Part shown: one piece after another, positions 35,241 to 48,800 of the stretch
Layout: every line of letters begins with the position of its first letter
Position numbering within the stretch: position 1 is the first letter of the stretch
Position numbers and translations under genes: made by a program
NCBI RefSeq assembly: GCF_905475395.1
Contig: NC_058337.1
Span: 100,558,368 to 100,622,367 of the forward strand
Reading direction: 5' to 3'
Length of the DNA: 64,000 nt
Source of the DNA: Chrysoperla carnea
Lineage: Eukaryota > Arthropoda > Insecta > Neuroptera > Chrysopidae
Notes under the pieces: generated by a model
The model's database searches: none
The model's input: the letters and a program-made list of their open reading frames with translations, nothing else
What the model was told of the DNA's origin: nothing

Positions 35241-38200
35241 GGCTAAATATAGGATACCACTAATTGAGCCTAGTTGTTTTTTTTTTTTTAGAATATATAT
35301 ATATATCTATTAGATAGTCAGATATGATGACTGTTTGTTGTCGTCGAAATTAATTACGTTTTATGTACCTTACAAAAATAATCAATAATATGATAGAATT
35401 TACTTCCACTGATTATTTTTTATTAATTAAAGCGTTATTAACTGTATTTAAAGGTTAAAAAAAACATCTTCATAAAACTCTTAAGTACAATAATTATAAT
35501 TCCTTGTGTTTTTCTCCCTCCCAATTAAAAAAAATGTAACATTTCAAAAATTTACCTCCATAACAAACAAAAATTTTAGTAATTCAGATAGATAGTGTTT
35601 CGAATTTATAATTATCGGTATATAACAATGAATTATCTTTTTCCGGAAGAGTGAAACTATTTTCTTGGAATATGAATTAGTATGCAATTTTTTAAATTGT
35701 AATAGGGAATTTGCATGTTCCAAAAAAATTGATTTGAAGAATTGTACAAAAATTATTTTTACGTATCTTGTGACGTCTTTAAAATTATTTTCGTTTTTTT
35801 GTTTATTTTGTTTAAACCTTAAAAAAATTCTTATTTGTACGTTATTTTGTGTACGATTTATCAATAGTTTTTCTTCCCTATAACCAAATTTTTATTTCTG
35901 TTGAAAACCAATTTGTACAAATTCCCTGTAATTTATAAATGAACATACTAAAGAAAATTATGTACCATAGAGTTGTATTTTGCTGTATATATAAAACATT
36001 TTTTGTTGTTAAATTTTATATTACAATATTGGTCTAAGAACTGGTCAATGTTTTTGTTCAAAGTGGTTTTGTTTTTCATACCGGTTTAAATTTCTAACAA
36101 CGATTTTTAGATATATGTGCAAAGTGAGTATCGACAATCTGATCGGTCAACAAGTCTCAGAATCGTTATTAACATGGTTTAAAATTTTCAAGTGTCCCGT
36201 ATAATTTGAACTGCTAGGTTGTTGCAAACTTCCATTATTAAAATGTTTTACTCGTGTAGAACAAATTCGATAATCTAAGTAAAAATAGGCGTTTTTAATA
36301 ATGGTCATTTTATTGATTATTAAAGGCGTATTGTCTTGGGTCAGCTTAATCGAATTTTGAGCCATGTGTAAAAACAAATTGTTTTTTAGTTCTCATTCTA
36401 TGCGAAAAATAAAACATCAAGTCAGTTGGCATATTTATATATTTGTACACATTCTAATTTTTTTTAATGGCATTCATAGAGTTATAAAAAGATGAAGGTG
36501 ATAGATTACAATCTGCATTTTGTTCTTGTTTAAAGTTATTAGCAAGCAGATTTTATGCGAGTTATAGCCTACAATGTCAAAGAAAAAAGGAGTATTTTTT
36601 CCTCTATTTTAACTTAAGTAGATATATCTTAGTAGGTATATCTTTGGCAAGGCCAGTTTAACCATGTCGAAACCCCTAGGTAAAGAAATTCTCGGGGCCC
36701 CCTTTCAGCCGTTTGAAGATTATCTATAAACTCGAATTTTCAAGTTGATAAAGATATATAAGTAAAATGAGACGCGAGTGTTTTAATTTTAACTTTATTC
36801 TTGTTTTATTATCATTGAGGATTCAAATTTTCCAATTAAATTTTCTCTCTATGAAACATTTTCAATTTCTTTTGTGCAATGGTTAATCCGGCTCTGCTCT
36901 TTGGTTCTATTTGCAACACCAATCCTTGAATATCTCTATGAAACTGCTGTATACTAACAAGTTATTGTTAAAATATTCAAAATAATATATATTGTTTTTT
37001 CTTTTTTTTTTTAATTGTTAACCAAAAGTTTAAGAAAATTTATATGGTGTTTAATTAATCCCATATTGTAATATAATAATTTGAAGAAAGCAAATTTTAT
37101 TATTTAAGTTTAGTTATTATTTAAAAAAAACGCTATATTGGCTGTGATGAGTCCTTATCGATTATTATGATATTGACTTCGTTCAGATGGAAGTACTATC
37201 ATGATTTATTTTTAAATTCGATTGAAAAATCTTTTGTATTCGAATATATTTGAATAGTAAACAAATTTTAAGTTTATTTATTTTATATAATACGTAAATC
37301 TATTTTCCTAAACGAACGTACAAAATAAATTTAAAGATTTTGTTCCCAACTAAATTTTTTTTTTGTTACTCTGATTTTTACATACATAATACGATTTTAC
37401 TTTTTTTAAATAAACTTATAAAGTTATACATCGAATTTGAGAGTATTATTATATTCGTGGAAAGATTTTTCATCGGAATACTTTATAGTAGGTAAGAGAT
37501 CTTATCACTTTTTTTTTTTAATTTAAAGAAAAAAGAAAGGTATTGTCACACATGTAAAAATTATTGTATCGTACTGAAAGAAAAATATTTAAATGTGTAT
37601 AATATACAAAATCAAAATAAAATACACATATTTTGTTTTTTTGAATATTTTATTTCATTATAATTAATTATAATAAAAATTGTTGCTTTTCTAATTTTTT
37701 TTCGTTTTACTTTTATTTTGTCATATTTTTCAAAAAATATATTGAACTATAATAGACAGGTAGTGATAGAAAACATAATCAATTTTTTACAGTCTGTCAA
37801 TAATATGCAGCCACAAGCAACAGAAAAATGTATAAAATAACATGCATAACGCATGCAAGCATAGTTAAAAATTAACATTTGTTTCTTACAGTCTCTTATC
37901 TATTTGAATAAAAGACAAAACTGTTCAATACGCTAAAAATTGATTGATATTTCGTTTTCTCGTTAACAAACTTTAACATAATTCCGTATTCTCGTATTCC
38001 GGAGGGGGGGGGGTATAAAATCCGTATATGCCTTTATCTTGTAGGGAAGGGAGTAAACCCATTCAAACCTAATATTTTATTTGGATCATATTCAGCCGTA
38101 GCCTCTAATACTACATTCAATGAACTGGCTGACTAATGCTTAGGTTATTCATACAATAGGGTAATCATTTGACAAAAAAGATGAAATATCTTACACTAGA

Positions 38201-39181
38201 AATATTTATATTTGTCGTGTGATGTTCACCATTGTACCTAGCCGCAGATTAACATCGCAAAATTAATAAGTGACATTCATTTTACGACGTGAAATACCTA
38301 TTATTTAATACTCGCCTATGTTCGTTGTATGATGTCTGTCGTATATCTAGCTATAGTTTAAGATAATTTGATGTTAAAAAATTGATTTTAGTTCGTCTTT
38401 AATTTGACTTTTGAAATCGATCAAAGGTTTGAGTAGTAATTAACTATAAGGTCAGTAATAATATTTACAATTAAAAAATTTGCGTCACAATAAGTAAGAA
38501 ATGTGACTAAATATTTAGCATATTTAAAATTAAGAATTTAAACATGCAAATTATAAATATTTATTATCCTGTATTTATAGGATGTTTCAGAATTGTAAGG
38601 CATTATTTTAGGTAGGCGTTCTCTAGCACAAAATCGTCAAAAAAGTTCATATAAACAATAAACATATATATGTATCAAATTAGTTTATTATCTAGATAAG
38701 GCGTTAAAGAATCAAAAATATTAATTTCTCAATATTGATAAATGGTAAGTAACCTGGTAGTCTAGATTGGAACTACTGAAAACAGTTTCATGTTTTAATT
38801 AGCACGAATTACTATCGCCAGTTAGAGGGGTTTATTTGACTTGAATTTGAATATTTTTGTTTGCCTTTAAAAATGGTAGGTAAAAATTAATTTTATAATT
38901 AGTACGAATTATTATCGCCTGTTGGCAGAGTCACAATCAGTCCGCTAACATGCTCGCTGACTCTAACCTATATTATATACACAAATATTACACTAGTGCC
39001 AGAATAGCAACGGGGGTCCAAAAACTTTCTTGAGAAGCATTTTTTGGAAAAATGTTTCAAATAATAGTTTCAAGGATCAACACAATTTATTTAGTCAACA
39101 TATAAATGTGACTTTGAAATGACCATGGCAGGCCCTATGAAGATCATCTTTAAAAATTTAAATGAGAATCCCAATTTTTAT

Positions 39182-39777
39182 TCCATGTATATATGAAATA
39201 TACATAGTATATTAAGTTTAGTCCAAAGTTTGTAACGCCTAAAAATATTCATGCTATGAAAAAATTTTTGATATAGGTGTTCATAGAATCACCTAATTAG
39301 TCCATTTCCGGTTGTCCGTCCGTCCGTCCGCCGTCCGTCTGTGGACACGATAACTCAAAAACGAAAAGAGCTATCAATATGAAATTTTTATAGCGTACTC
39401 AGGACCTAAAAACTGAGGTCGAGTTCGTAAATGAGCAATATGGGTCAATTGGGTGTTGGGTCCGTAGGACCCATCTTGTAAACCGTTAGAGATAGAACAA
39501 AAGTTTAAATGTAAAAAATGTTCTTTATAAAAAAAAAAAAACTTTTGTTTGAAAATTTTTTTTTGTAAACATCACTGTTTACCCACGAGGGCGCTTATTA
39601 GGTGCAAATTTTATAGTATGCATTAATATGGAAATATCAGTGTGTGTGTAGCTATTTAAAAGTGGATATCTTTTTTTATTAACGTGACGTCAAAAAACAA
39701 ACGATTGCTTCATCAACACTGTCTATACATGGTATTTCAACAATTAACTCAGTAAATTGTTTGTTTTCACTTGTTTA
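39182..39777 (-). repeat. R-family dispersed repeat, copy 3 (inverted)
   Basis: Starts with the 3' hairpin CCATGTATATATGAAATATA, then AAGTTTAGTCCAAAGTTTGT, GTCCGTCCGTCCGCCGTCCG (a contracted version of the copy-2 minisatellite), AAAAACGAAAAGAGCTATCA, GTAAACCGTTAGAGATAGAA and AACATCACTGTTTACCCACG, and closes TTGTTTGTTTTCACTTGTTT. It aligns along its whole length with the reverse complement of 26357-27046. Confidence 0.8.
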
Positions 39778-40285
39778 TCGTTGATTCGTGTAAAAGACAT
39801 TAATTAGGGTGTATTCCGAATATACACAATATATAAGCAATCTACATTTACAGTATCAGATCTGGGAAATTTCGATACACCACACGTTGGATGATGGCGG
39901 GAATCTTCTGGGACCGTAAGAGCTTTTTTATTTATTGAAACACTTTATTACCATATTTTTTTTAATTATTTGATATAAAATCGGATACATTGTTCAAAAC
40001 ACTTAAGTTAATCCAATATTAAATAACAAAACATCTTTAATTGATATAAATATCAATTTTTAAATATGATGAAATTAATTTTTTAATTATAATAATCTAT
40101 GAATTTTAATTAAACTTTTCAAATTAACTTTTAATCAAATAAAAATAAATTCTTTTAATTTCTTTTTATATCAAAATTTTTTTAAACGTATTATCTCAAA
40201 AAAGCTTAATTCGACAATTATAATAAAAATTAATTATAAGGTATAAAACCAATGAAAAAGTTTTTTCTGAAATTAAAGAAACAGC

Positions 40286-40847
40286 TTAAGGTAGTACCTA
40301 CACGAAAGTGATATTCCAAGAATTTCTCAAAACTCAGAATATAAAATATTTAATTCATAATACACTTGCTGTTAAAATTAGAAGATGATTTACCATGCCA
40401 TACATGAGATATTAGCAATTAAAAGTGACGCAATTTGTACGTGTACATGGGAGAAGTGTATAAAAATACACAAATTTACAAATATTATATTTATTTACCA
40501 ATGAATGACGTCCACCATCTCTATGAAAAACTAATATAATGTAGAATACTATATTTAGAAAATATATAAATAAAAATAAAAATTATTTACCATATAGTTT
40601 CGATAAAAAACTTAAATAAATAACTCGTTTTAGCGATGATTATTGTGGAAAAGATATGAAGACTAATGTTAAAGGCATATGTCATAGTGTGTGTGCTTAT
40701 ATGTATACTAGAAACAGTAGTGAGGAACTACAGTCTTGTCAAAATAATATATGGTATATGTATAATAGTCATAGCACAGTTAATGCACTGAATGATAGTA
40801 TTAGTTCAAAACTTTTTGACTGGACGGTCGCGGAGGAACTACCTTAA
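40286..40847. mobile_element. TTAA-flanked MITE (piggyBac-like), copy 3
   Basis: The left end is TTAA then GGTAGTACCTACACG. The right end is CGCGGAGGAACTACC then TTAA at 40844-40847. The terminal GGTAGT is shared with copies at 18822 and 20413. An AGTATTAGTTCA block near the right end is also in the 20413 copy. The 63-codon ORF at its right end runs through the TIR and is not a gene. Confidence 0.65.
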
Positions 40848-41912
40848 GAAAATCAACAATTCCAAAAAAGCTTTCGTTGCTTCCCTTTATTGATACTGGT
40901 TTTTTTCGACTTTTTTTTCAATTTGTGAACAGGAATATTTATGAATGGATGTTCGCTATAGACTTCCCATGCCAAATGTAACATTCTTATGAGTTGGTTT
41001 AATTATAACATTCATAAAATTTAAGTAAAACAAAGATTGAAACAAAAGATTGTTAAATTTAACGGATTATATGCTGGTTTTACTTCAACCTTGGTTTTAT
41101 TAAAAACTTCTTATTTTAAGTCATACATATCCGTGACTTTTTTACTTGGCCAAATATTGTGCCATATTGACAGTTCGAAAAATTGATAAATACATCTCTA
41201 AAAATTATTGTGTGGTTTAGTTATCTTAGCCTAATAACTTTTCTCCCTACGAAAATTATCAAACTCAACGTTCTCTTATACGAATTCTGAAAATTTTTGA
41301 ATGCTCCACAAGCTTAGAATTATTCCACAAGACAAAAGAATTCCTATGTTATAAATATATTTATTTAACAAACTTTACTTAAATCTCTACATATCCTTAC
41401 AACTTACTTATGTGCTTAGGTTTAGATACATATTTGACGTATTATCAATTGAAGTGAAGTTTGAAATAATTGATGCTGCAAACGCTAGGGGCGCTAAATT
41501 TAAATTTAATATACAGTATCGACAAAAAATAATTTAATATACAGTATCGACAAGAGGGCCGACACACTGCCTTGGTTGCCCTACTGTAATTTCGACCTTG
41601 CTCTGAAATATTTTTAGTAATAATTTAATTATAGTGACCATTTTTCTAAAAACAAATACTTTTATAGATATATGCGGGTCATCCATTTTAAATGAGTCAA
41701 GTATTTTTTTGAAAAATGTTTTGTTTTTTGAAGTATTTTCCCGATATCAGAATGTTTATAATTGGATGATTTCATGGTTAAATGAAGGTCAACTTTATTA
41801 TTTTAAATTGTTCCTTTGGTGCAAAAATATGCTTTTGTTTGAAACATTTATTTTCTAAGGTTAAATTTTTTGAATTTTTTTTCTGATAAAACTTTCAAAA
41901 TTAAAAATTTTG

Positions 41913-42087
41913 TTATCGATTTTTATAAATTTTTCTTTTATAATGCTAATACTTTTTATTCTTTGTAATTGTTTAAAAAATATCAAAATTTAAAAATATC
42001 AAAAATTATATTTTTTAAATTTTTTGAAAAAATTTGCAAAAAACAAAAAGTATTAGCATTCTAAAGGTAAAATTTGAAAAAATCGAT
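41913..42087. repeat. Foldback with about 44-bp arms
   Basis: ATCGATTTTTATAAATTTTT, CTTTTATAATGC and TAATACTTTTT (41915-41959) are matched inverted by AAAAAGTATTAGCATTCTAA and TTGAAAAAATCGAT (42044-42086). The loop is A/T-rich. It is likely a tiny non-autonomous element or an AT-rich hairpin. Confidence 0.55.
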
Positions 42088-42879
42088 TAGCAAATGGTAC
42101 AAACTTATTCCGAATTTGTTAGTATTAATTTAAAAGGGTAGAATAAATCTTCGCTGTTTAAATTAAAAATTTGGTGTATTTCCTTGCAAAAATTTTCATA
42201 TATTCGTTACTTCACAAACCATTATATTAGTGAGATAGAAAAATTAATATTTTTCATAAAATTATTTAAATAATATACCATTATATATGTATAGTATATA
42301 TATTATATACATATACATCTTTTATGTTTAGTTACTACTTTATGATTTAAACAGGTTTTGTAAGAAGTTTATCCAAAAGTGTGCATTTAATTATAATTAT
42401 TAAACTTTAAAAAATCAATAAATTAATAATTGTATAATTTAAAATTTCAAAAATCTACGAGTTACCTAAATTTTTTAATAATAGGACTTATTTTTAATGG
42501 GATGAAGTCAATTTTTTAACTTTTGGCGCCCTCTTCTACACCTAATGAATACAAAAAGAATACATATTAAATGATAACTGTAAAGGAATATTGATACGTA
42601 TATGGACAACTTTAATTAGAGATAACACTCAGTTGTAGTGGTAGGGATATAAAATTGAGTAGATCTGTCACTCAATGCTCATGTGTGATCATTTGAATTA
42701 ATAATAGTATTCGCGTACAATTTTAGTGTGTGTTATCCAAATGAAATCAAAGAAATATATTGTAATGAAACAAAAATGTTATTAAAAAACATATAAATTA
42801 AAAAAGCTCAATAAAATGTGACCATGTCTGTTTAAAACACAACTTTAAAATTAAATAAATAATAATAAAACCCCAAAAC

Positions 42880-45800
42880 ATGAATGAATTAAATGTATTA
42901 GAATGGGAACCAGACGATGCAAAAGTATGGTTAAAAAAAGAGGGTAATTTTAATGATCGTGTTTTAAATATGTTATGTGATGATCATGGGGTTGATGGTC
43001 GATGTTTGTTAGCATTAAGTGAACAAGATTTTTCTGTAGATCCGTTAAGTAAATTGACGTTACGTGATCGTAAGGTGTTATATGTGTGTGTTAGAAATTT
43101 GCAGCGTGACAATCAATCTAGTTTAATACAATTAGGCGTTGTTGAATTACCAACTACTACGTTATATGGGTCTCATGGTTATGGTCGAAGTCATGATTAT
43201 TCAGAATATGGTGATTCTGAACGTATTTCACCACCCTTAAGTGAGGTAATGTAACTGTTTATTATTTGTTATTATTCATTGACTTTTTAAGGTTATGTAG
43301 ATAGTATTGTGGTTCTTTTCCTGTAGTTCAAACTATTTCTAATTTTACGAAATTACTTTTAGGATTATTTTAAGATAAAATGATTCTACTTTAATTATCT
43401 AATGTCTACATGAGGGACGAATTTTCGATTTTACCGCTTTTACTAATTAAAAAAATCGGAAAGATTACGATATCTGTGGTGCTACGATCTGGTGAGGATT
43501 TAATTATGTTAGTAATAATCAAATTAAAACGAAGATATAGAGAAAGAATATGCGAGTTTTCGCTTAATTTTCGAAATATTGATACTTTTTAACGCGGGAA
43601 TTTTTTGACTTACACACGAAAAGTCGCTGCCTAAAAGTATTCACACTGATTTTCTAGGTTAAGTTTAGCTCAAAATGATGGTTTTAGCTAAGCTTACGTG
43701 AGTATAAAGTTGAAATTTTAAAATTTTTTTTTTTTTAATAATAAATCATATCAATATCATGATTTATGTTAATTAACTGAAAGTGAAGGATTTTAAGTAT
43801 GAAAGTTAACTGTTAATTACAAAAAAGGTACAGCGAGTAAGCCACGATTACTCTTCAAAAATCGAAAATTGTAATTTTAATAATTGAAAGAAGTTTTAAT
43901 GCAATAATTGAAGTTTTGTTACCAAGAGGCCAGGATTCGATTCCTGATTAATATGTATTCTTTTAATTCTCTTTTATTATCACCCGTATCCTTTACTTCC
44001 ACTGCTTTCAAAGTTTGTGGTCTCAATTACTAAGATCCTCACACTCTATGCCAAAGAAATTAATCATGATTTTATTCAGTTCGAATTTAATAATGTGCGT
44101 TTTTAATGAAAACGTTCACAGTTAGCTATGGGACAGTTGTTGGTATTTTATAGCTAATAGTTACAATTTACATTTACTGTTGACATAAACCATGTGTTGT
44201 ATTTAAGTTAAACAAGTTAACGAATTTATTAAAAATAATGCAAGCATTTATATTCAACATTGTCAATACAGAGTGTTTCAACAATTAGCTCAGTAAATTC
44301 GTCAATAGTTCATTTTCACTTGTTCTATCTCATGTTAGTTTCTACTATAGATAATCTTTAGAGTGGTAGAATCAGATAAAGGAATTTGACCTTGAAAGCA
44401 GTTCATGTTTTTTTTTTTTTAATATCTAATACATTTTTTAGAGCTATGCAATTATTTGGGCCTTATTTTGTAGTCTAATAGACTTTGCTGTGTTTTTGAG
44501 CTATGCAAGTTTTTGGGTCTTAGCTTCTAATCTAATAGACTTCGCTGGGTTTTTCTGTTAGGATTACTCATTGTAATTTCTATAAACCTTTTGAAAAACC
44601 AATTTTATTCATAATATCATTTCAGAGAAACCTACTCTGTAATGTTCAAATAATTAGAAATTTACCATAAACAAATATTAATACATATATGACACACATT
44701 TCGTTCATACTAACAAAATTTTATGCTTAAAGTTTAAAAGTTAATTTGTAAATTAAAATTAAACAAAAATATGATAATTTCTCTTCTATTTTTTATTGTT
44801 TGTTGATTTTTTTTTTTGTGTTGTATACACAAAGAGGATAGAATAGGATTCCAATGTGACAGATAACTGAGGAATGAGTCAGATTTCATAGTAAATCTTT
44901 TTTTTTAGTGTTCAAAGTTTAAATATTTATTATATTTATATATGTTTTATTATTAGATTGAATGAATAGACGTTTTAAATAAAATATTATCTTTGTAAGT
45001 GTTTAAATAAATGCAATTAAATAATAATATCATTTAGGAAATTTGTTTGATTATAATATTAAATGATTGTTAAATATTATTACAACATTCTTCGTCAAAA
45101 TTCTTTCAAATTAATAATCCGCGGGACAGCACCCTTTTTTTGTTAAAGTCTTATTTATTCAACTTCAACTGCATTTAAAAACTAAATTTTTACCCGACTG
45201 TTAAGGAATGATTACGTTTTTCACGCGTATCGTATATGTTTGTAAATTTCTTTATTATTTCGTATCTTCTAAACGGTTCAATGGATTTCAACTTTTAAGG
45301 TGTCATTATATTTGTTTCAAAAACCCAAGTGTTCTTAGATAGGTTTTTGAAAAAACAATACAAAATGGCGGATTTTTGGAGCGAGATAATAATACGTCAA
45401 TAAAAAATATTAACAAACTTTTTGGATAGGCTTCACCTTAATTTGGAGAGGCTGTACAAATATTCAAATAAAAAAGGGAAATGAGAATTGATATTATTGA
45501 AACAAAAAAAAAAAAGTAGGGGAAAATAATAAATACATATCAGACATCTTTAAAAACCTGTAAATTATATTTTGGGCATTATGAAACGGATTTATAACCA
45601 CATGGTCATCCTTCCCCGTTGACGTTCGATACAGTGTCATCAGTCTATATTTTAGGAGAAAAAAGAATTTTTATTATGTTTTAGAAGTAACTTGTTACAA
45701 AGTGTAATAAACAATAAAACACAATAATGATTTATTGTTAATTATTTAATGCGTAGTTTTAAGTTGTAACAAAATTAATATGTTAATTTTATCATAATTT

Positions 45801-48800
45801 TTTTGTATGCAAATATCAGTTTTCTACTTCAGAAATTTTTTTCAAAATTCGCCACACAGTAGCTACATCATTTGTCCTGTTTTAAACAATTCGCTAAAAA
45901 TTTCTTTTAACGAGGGGTTTTTGGATAAAAATACCGAAGTAAAATTTGTTTTATATTGAGAGGAGGGCAGCTTTCAGATGCCTTAAATTTAACCTTTTCT
46001 TGCTAGATCTTTTGAAAATCGACTGTTCATAAATTATAAGTAAAATATTCTGATGTAGCTGTGCCCCAGTACTAAGTTCATATTTCCCCGTCATTAGATC
46101 TTTCTTATTTATTTATCACTGATAAAAACGTATTTATAGAAAAAGGAACCGATGAAATACTATACTGTAACAGGTATTTAATTTAGAAACTATCCACTCT
46201 AGTGACATCCATTGCTTAGATAAAGCTCATATGATAAAAACTGTTGGAGTTGTTACTTGCTCGGTGCCCGATCATTCAATGCATGGGCAGCTCTGACAAG
46301 TTAGAGTCAATTTCAAAATTAATCAAAATGATGTAATCTGTGAGACCATTATTCATTGTTTAAATATATGTCATAACTAATAAAAAATATAAAGGCTAAT
46401 AATTTTGTATATATTAAAAAAAATTGATAATTTTAATCAATCATTTAAGGTACATTAATTAATTGTAAAATAGATTATGTAATAGTAAATTTATTAATAT
46501 CACATACACGTTAATTATCTTATCTAATTTATTATTAGTAAATATAGTTAGTTAACTATTAAAAAAATGTAAAGCTGATTTTATCATTGAATGAAAAGGA
46601 AAATGATATCTACTTGCATTATACATTCTAATGTGCTGTGCCATATTTGCTACCATCGTTTTTTATAATTTTGATAGTTTTCATATTTTTTATACCATGA
46701 AATAAATCAGTGTATAAGAAGTTTAGTCCCAACTTTGTAACGCTTAAAAATATTGATACGAACAAAATTTTGTATCCGTAGGTAGAGTCTTTTTTAGTAT
46801 TAAAATCCAACTACTAATTAGAATTTTCTGACACTAAGCCCATGGCGAGACAACAACTAAAATAAAATGTGCAACCTTTAAAATTTCCAAATGGTAACAT
46901 TCAGTTTTAAATAAATACAAGGTGTACCTTGACACCCTGTCTGACTCGATGGCCATAGATTAAGAGAGTATTCTCTGAATAATTTTAAGTTCAAAGTACC
47001 TTCTGAACTTTTGTTCCAAACTCAATACTTCAAAAGTTATGGGCATTATTGAATTTAAACAATAAAGTTATTGTTGAGTAAAGTAGTTGAATGTTTTGTT
47101 AATGAAAAATTTTCATACAAAAGTTATAGCTGGTGTAATTCTGCACATTTTCGTTTTTTATTCAACTTTCTAGCATCAAAATAGACTGAGATATGCCACT
47201 TTTTTCATTAATAAAACATTAAACTACATTACTCAACAATGTCTTTTTTATTTAAATTTAATAGCGTCCATAACTCTCGAACTATAGGATTTTGGACAAA
47301 AGTCCAAAAGGCACTTTCGATTTAAAATTGTTCAGAGAATAGGCTCTTAATTTATGACTATCTAGTCATGGGACACCCTGTATATGAAAGCGCTTTAGAT
47401 ACACTTAAAACATGATAATATATTTATTGGGTAGGAATGTATTGGGTAGGGTATTTTCTTAGTAGAAACAAATTACATTATTACATACAAGAAGAAAGCA
47501 TTTAGATAGGAATAAAATAAAAAGAAAGGTAATTCTACTTGATTACTTATCAAATTTTAAATTTCAATTCATTTTATATTGTAACACATCTTTTAAATAA
47601 AAATATTCAACAATTCCAATTTACACAAAGTGTTCGTTTGCTCATTCCATTATGTATATTTAATAAATAATATGGTTTTAAATATTTATTAAATATTTTA
47701 AAATTTATTACTTTAATTTAGTATGTTTTAGTCAAGGAGCCTGTAGTATTTATTCTACTTGCGTAGATGGTGTGGAACCAAAAACTCTGATTCAATATTC
47801 TAAATTGTATTCCCATTTTGTAAAAAATGATACGAACAAAAGTTTGTAAAAAGTAATGATTTACAAACGGGCTATTTTTTCCCAAACTTTAATTTTTGAA
47901 ATTGAATTCTGAAAATCCCTTGAAAAAACACCAAGTTTTTTCGCGATTTGTATTTTAATACAAAGCATCAAACAATTAGAAACTCAAACATTAAAGGTGG
48001 GGGAAATATAACTTTAGTAATGGAGCTCTTTTGCTCGCGATTTGTCGTCCATCAAAAATGTGGATAGTTGTGAAGAAAAATTGCATACTTACAGCATACA
48101 GACCTTTTTTAATAATATACACCGCTTTGTTTTAATGAAAGTACGTCTAATGTAAACTGTAGCATTTCAGGTATTTAGTACATTCATAATAAATACAGTG
48201 CAACCTCATTAAGTCGAAAAAAAATATACCATTCCCTTCCGCATAATCCCTAAATGCCATTTAGTACATTTTATAGTAAATACAATACAAAACTATGCCA
48301 TTTCCTTCCACTGAATCTCTAAATACTCGAATTATTTAGACTTGTAACTCGTCAAAATGTTATTTTCCTGTTAACTATTGATATTTATATTCTGTAACTC
48401 GAATTACAAAAAGCAATCTCTTTAAATCGTAGTTAGTAAAGTATAATGATGTCTTACTTGTACACTCCCTTATAAATTTTACAACCGAAAAATATCCCTA
48501 AATATCCCGCAAACTACTTGTTAAGTCGAAAACTCATTAACTCGAAATTTTTTGCATTTCCTTTGTGGTTCGAGTTATCGAGGTTCCACTGTAATTTTAA
48601 AATTTACTATTAACAACTCCTTAACTAAATATATATCCGAATATCTAATTTATTCTAAATTAGAATTTGGTGTTTTAATGATCATTAATTAAACATTTAT
48701 TAAATATATTATGTTGATTAATTAAAATACACTGAATGGTCTCAAAAGTGCAATAATTAAAAAAAACTTTCCTTATTGTGGCCATAAAGGTTATCCCAAA

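Larger units (their letters stand above)
34705..42879. other. Intergenic region, mitoferrin to SMSr
   Basis: About 8 kb of AT-rich DNA. It contains the mitoferrin 3' UTR, an imperfect direct duplication at 38741-38925 (TTTTAATTAGCACGAATTAC and ATCGCC, twice), an R copy (39182-39777), a TTAA element (40286-40847), a 23-bp direct repeat AATTTAATATACAGTATCGA at about 41500 and 41527, and a foldback at 41913-42087. A G run lies at 38003-38012. Nothing else supported is present in 35300-38700. The SMSr promoter is presumably within 42100-42879 but no core element stands out. Confidence 0.5.

Noticed and set aside
35544..35864. 106-codon minus ORF
   Set aside because: Phe/Lys/Asn-rich composition typical of AT-rich noise; no motif and a counterpart ORF on the other strand.
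40656..40847. 63-codon + ORF
   Set aside because: Runs through the right end of a TTAA-flanked MITE; no family resemblance.
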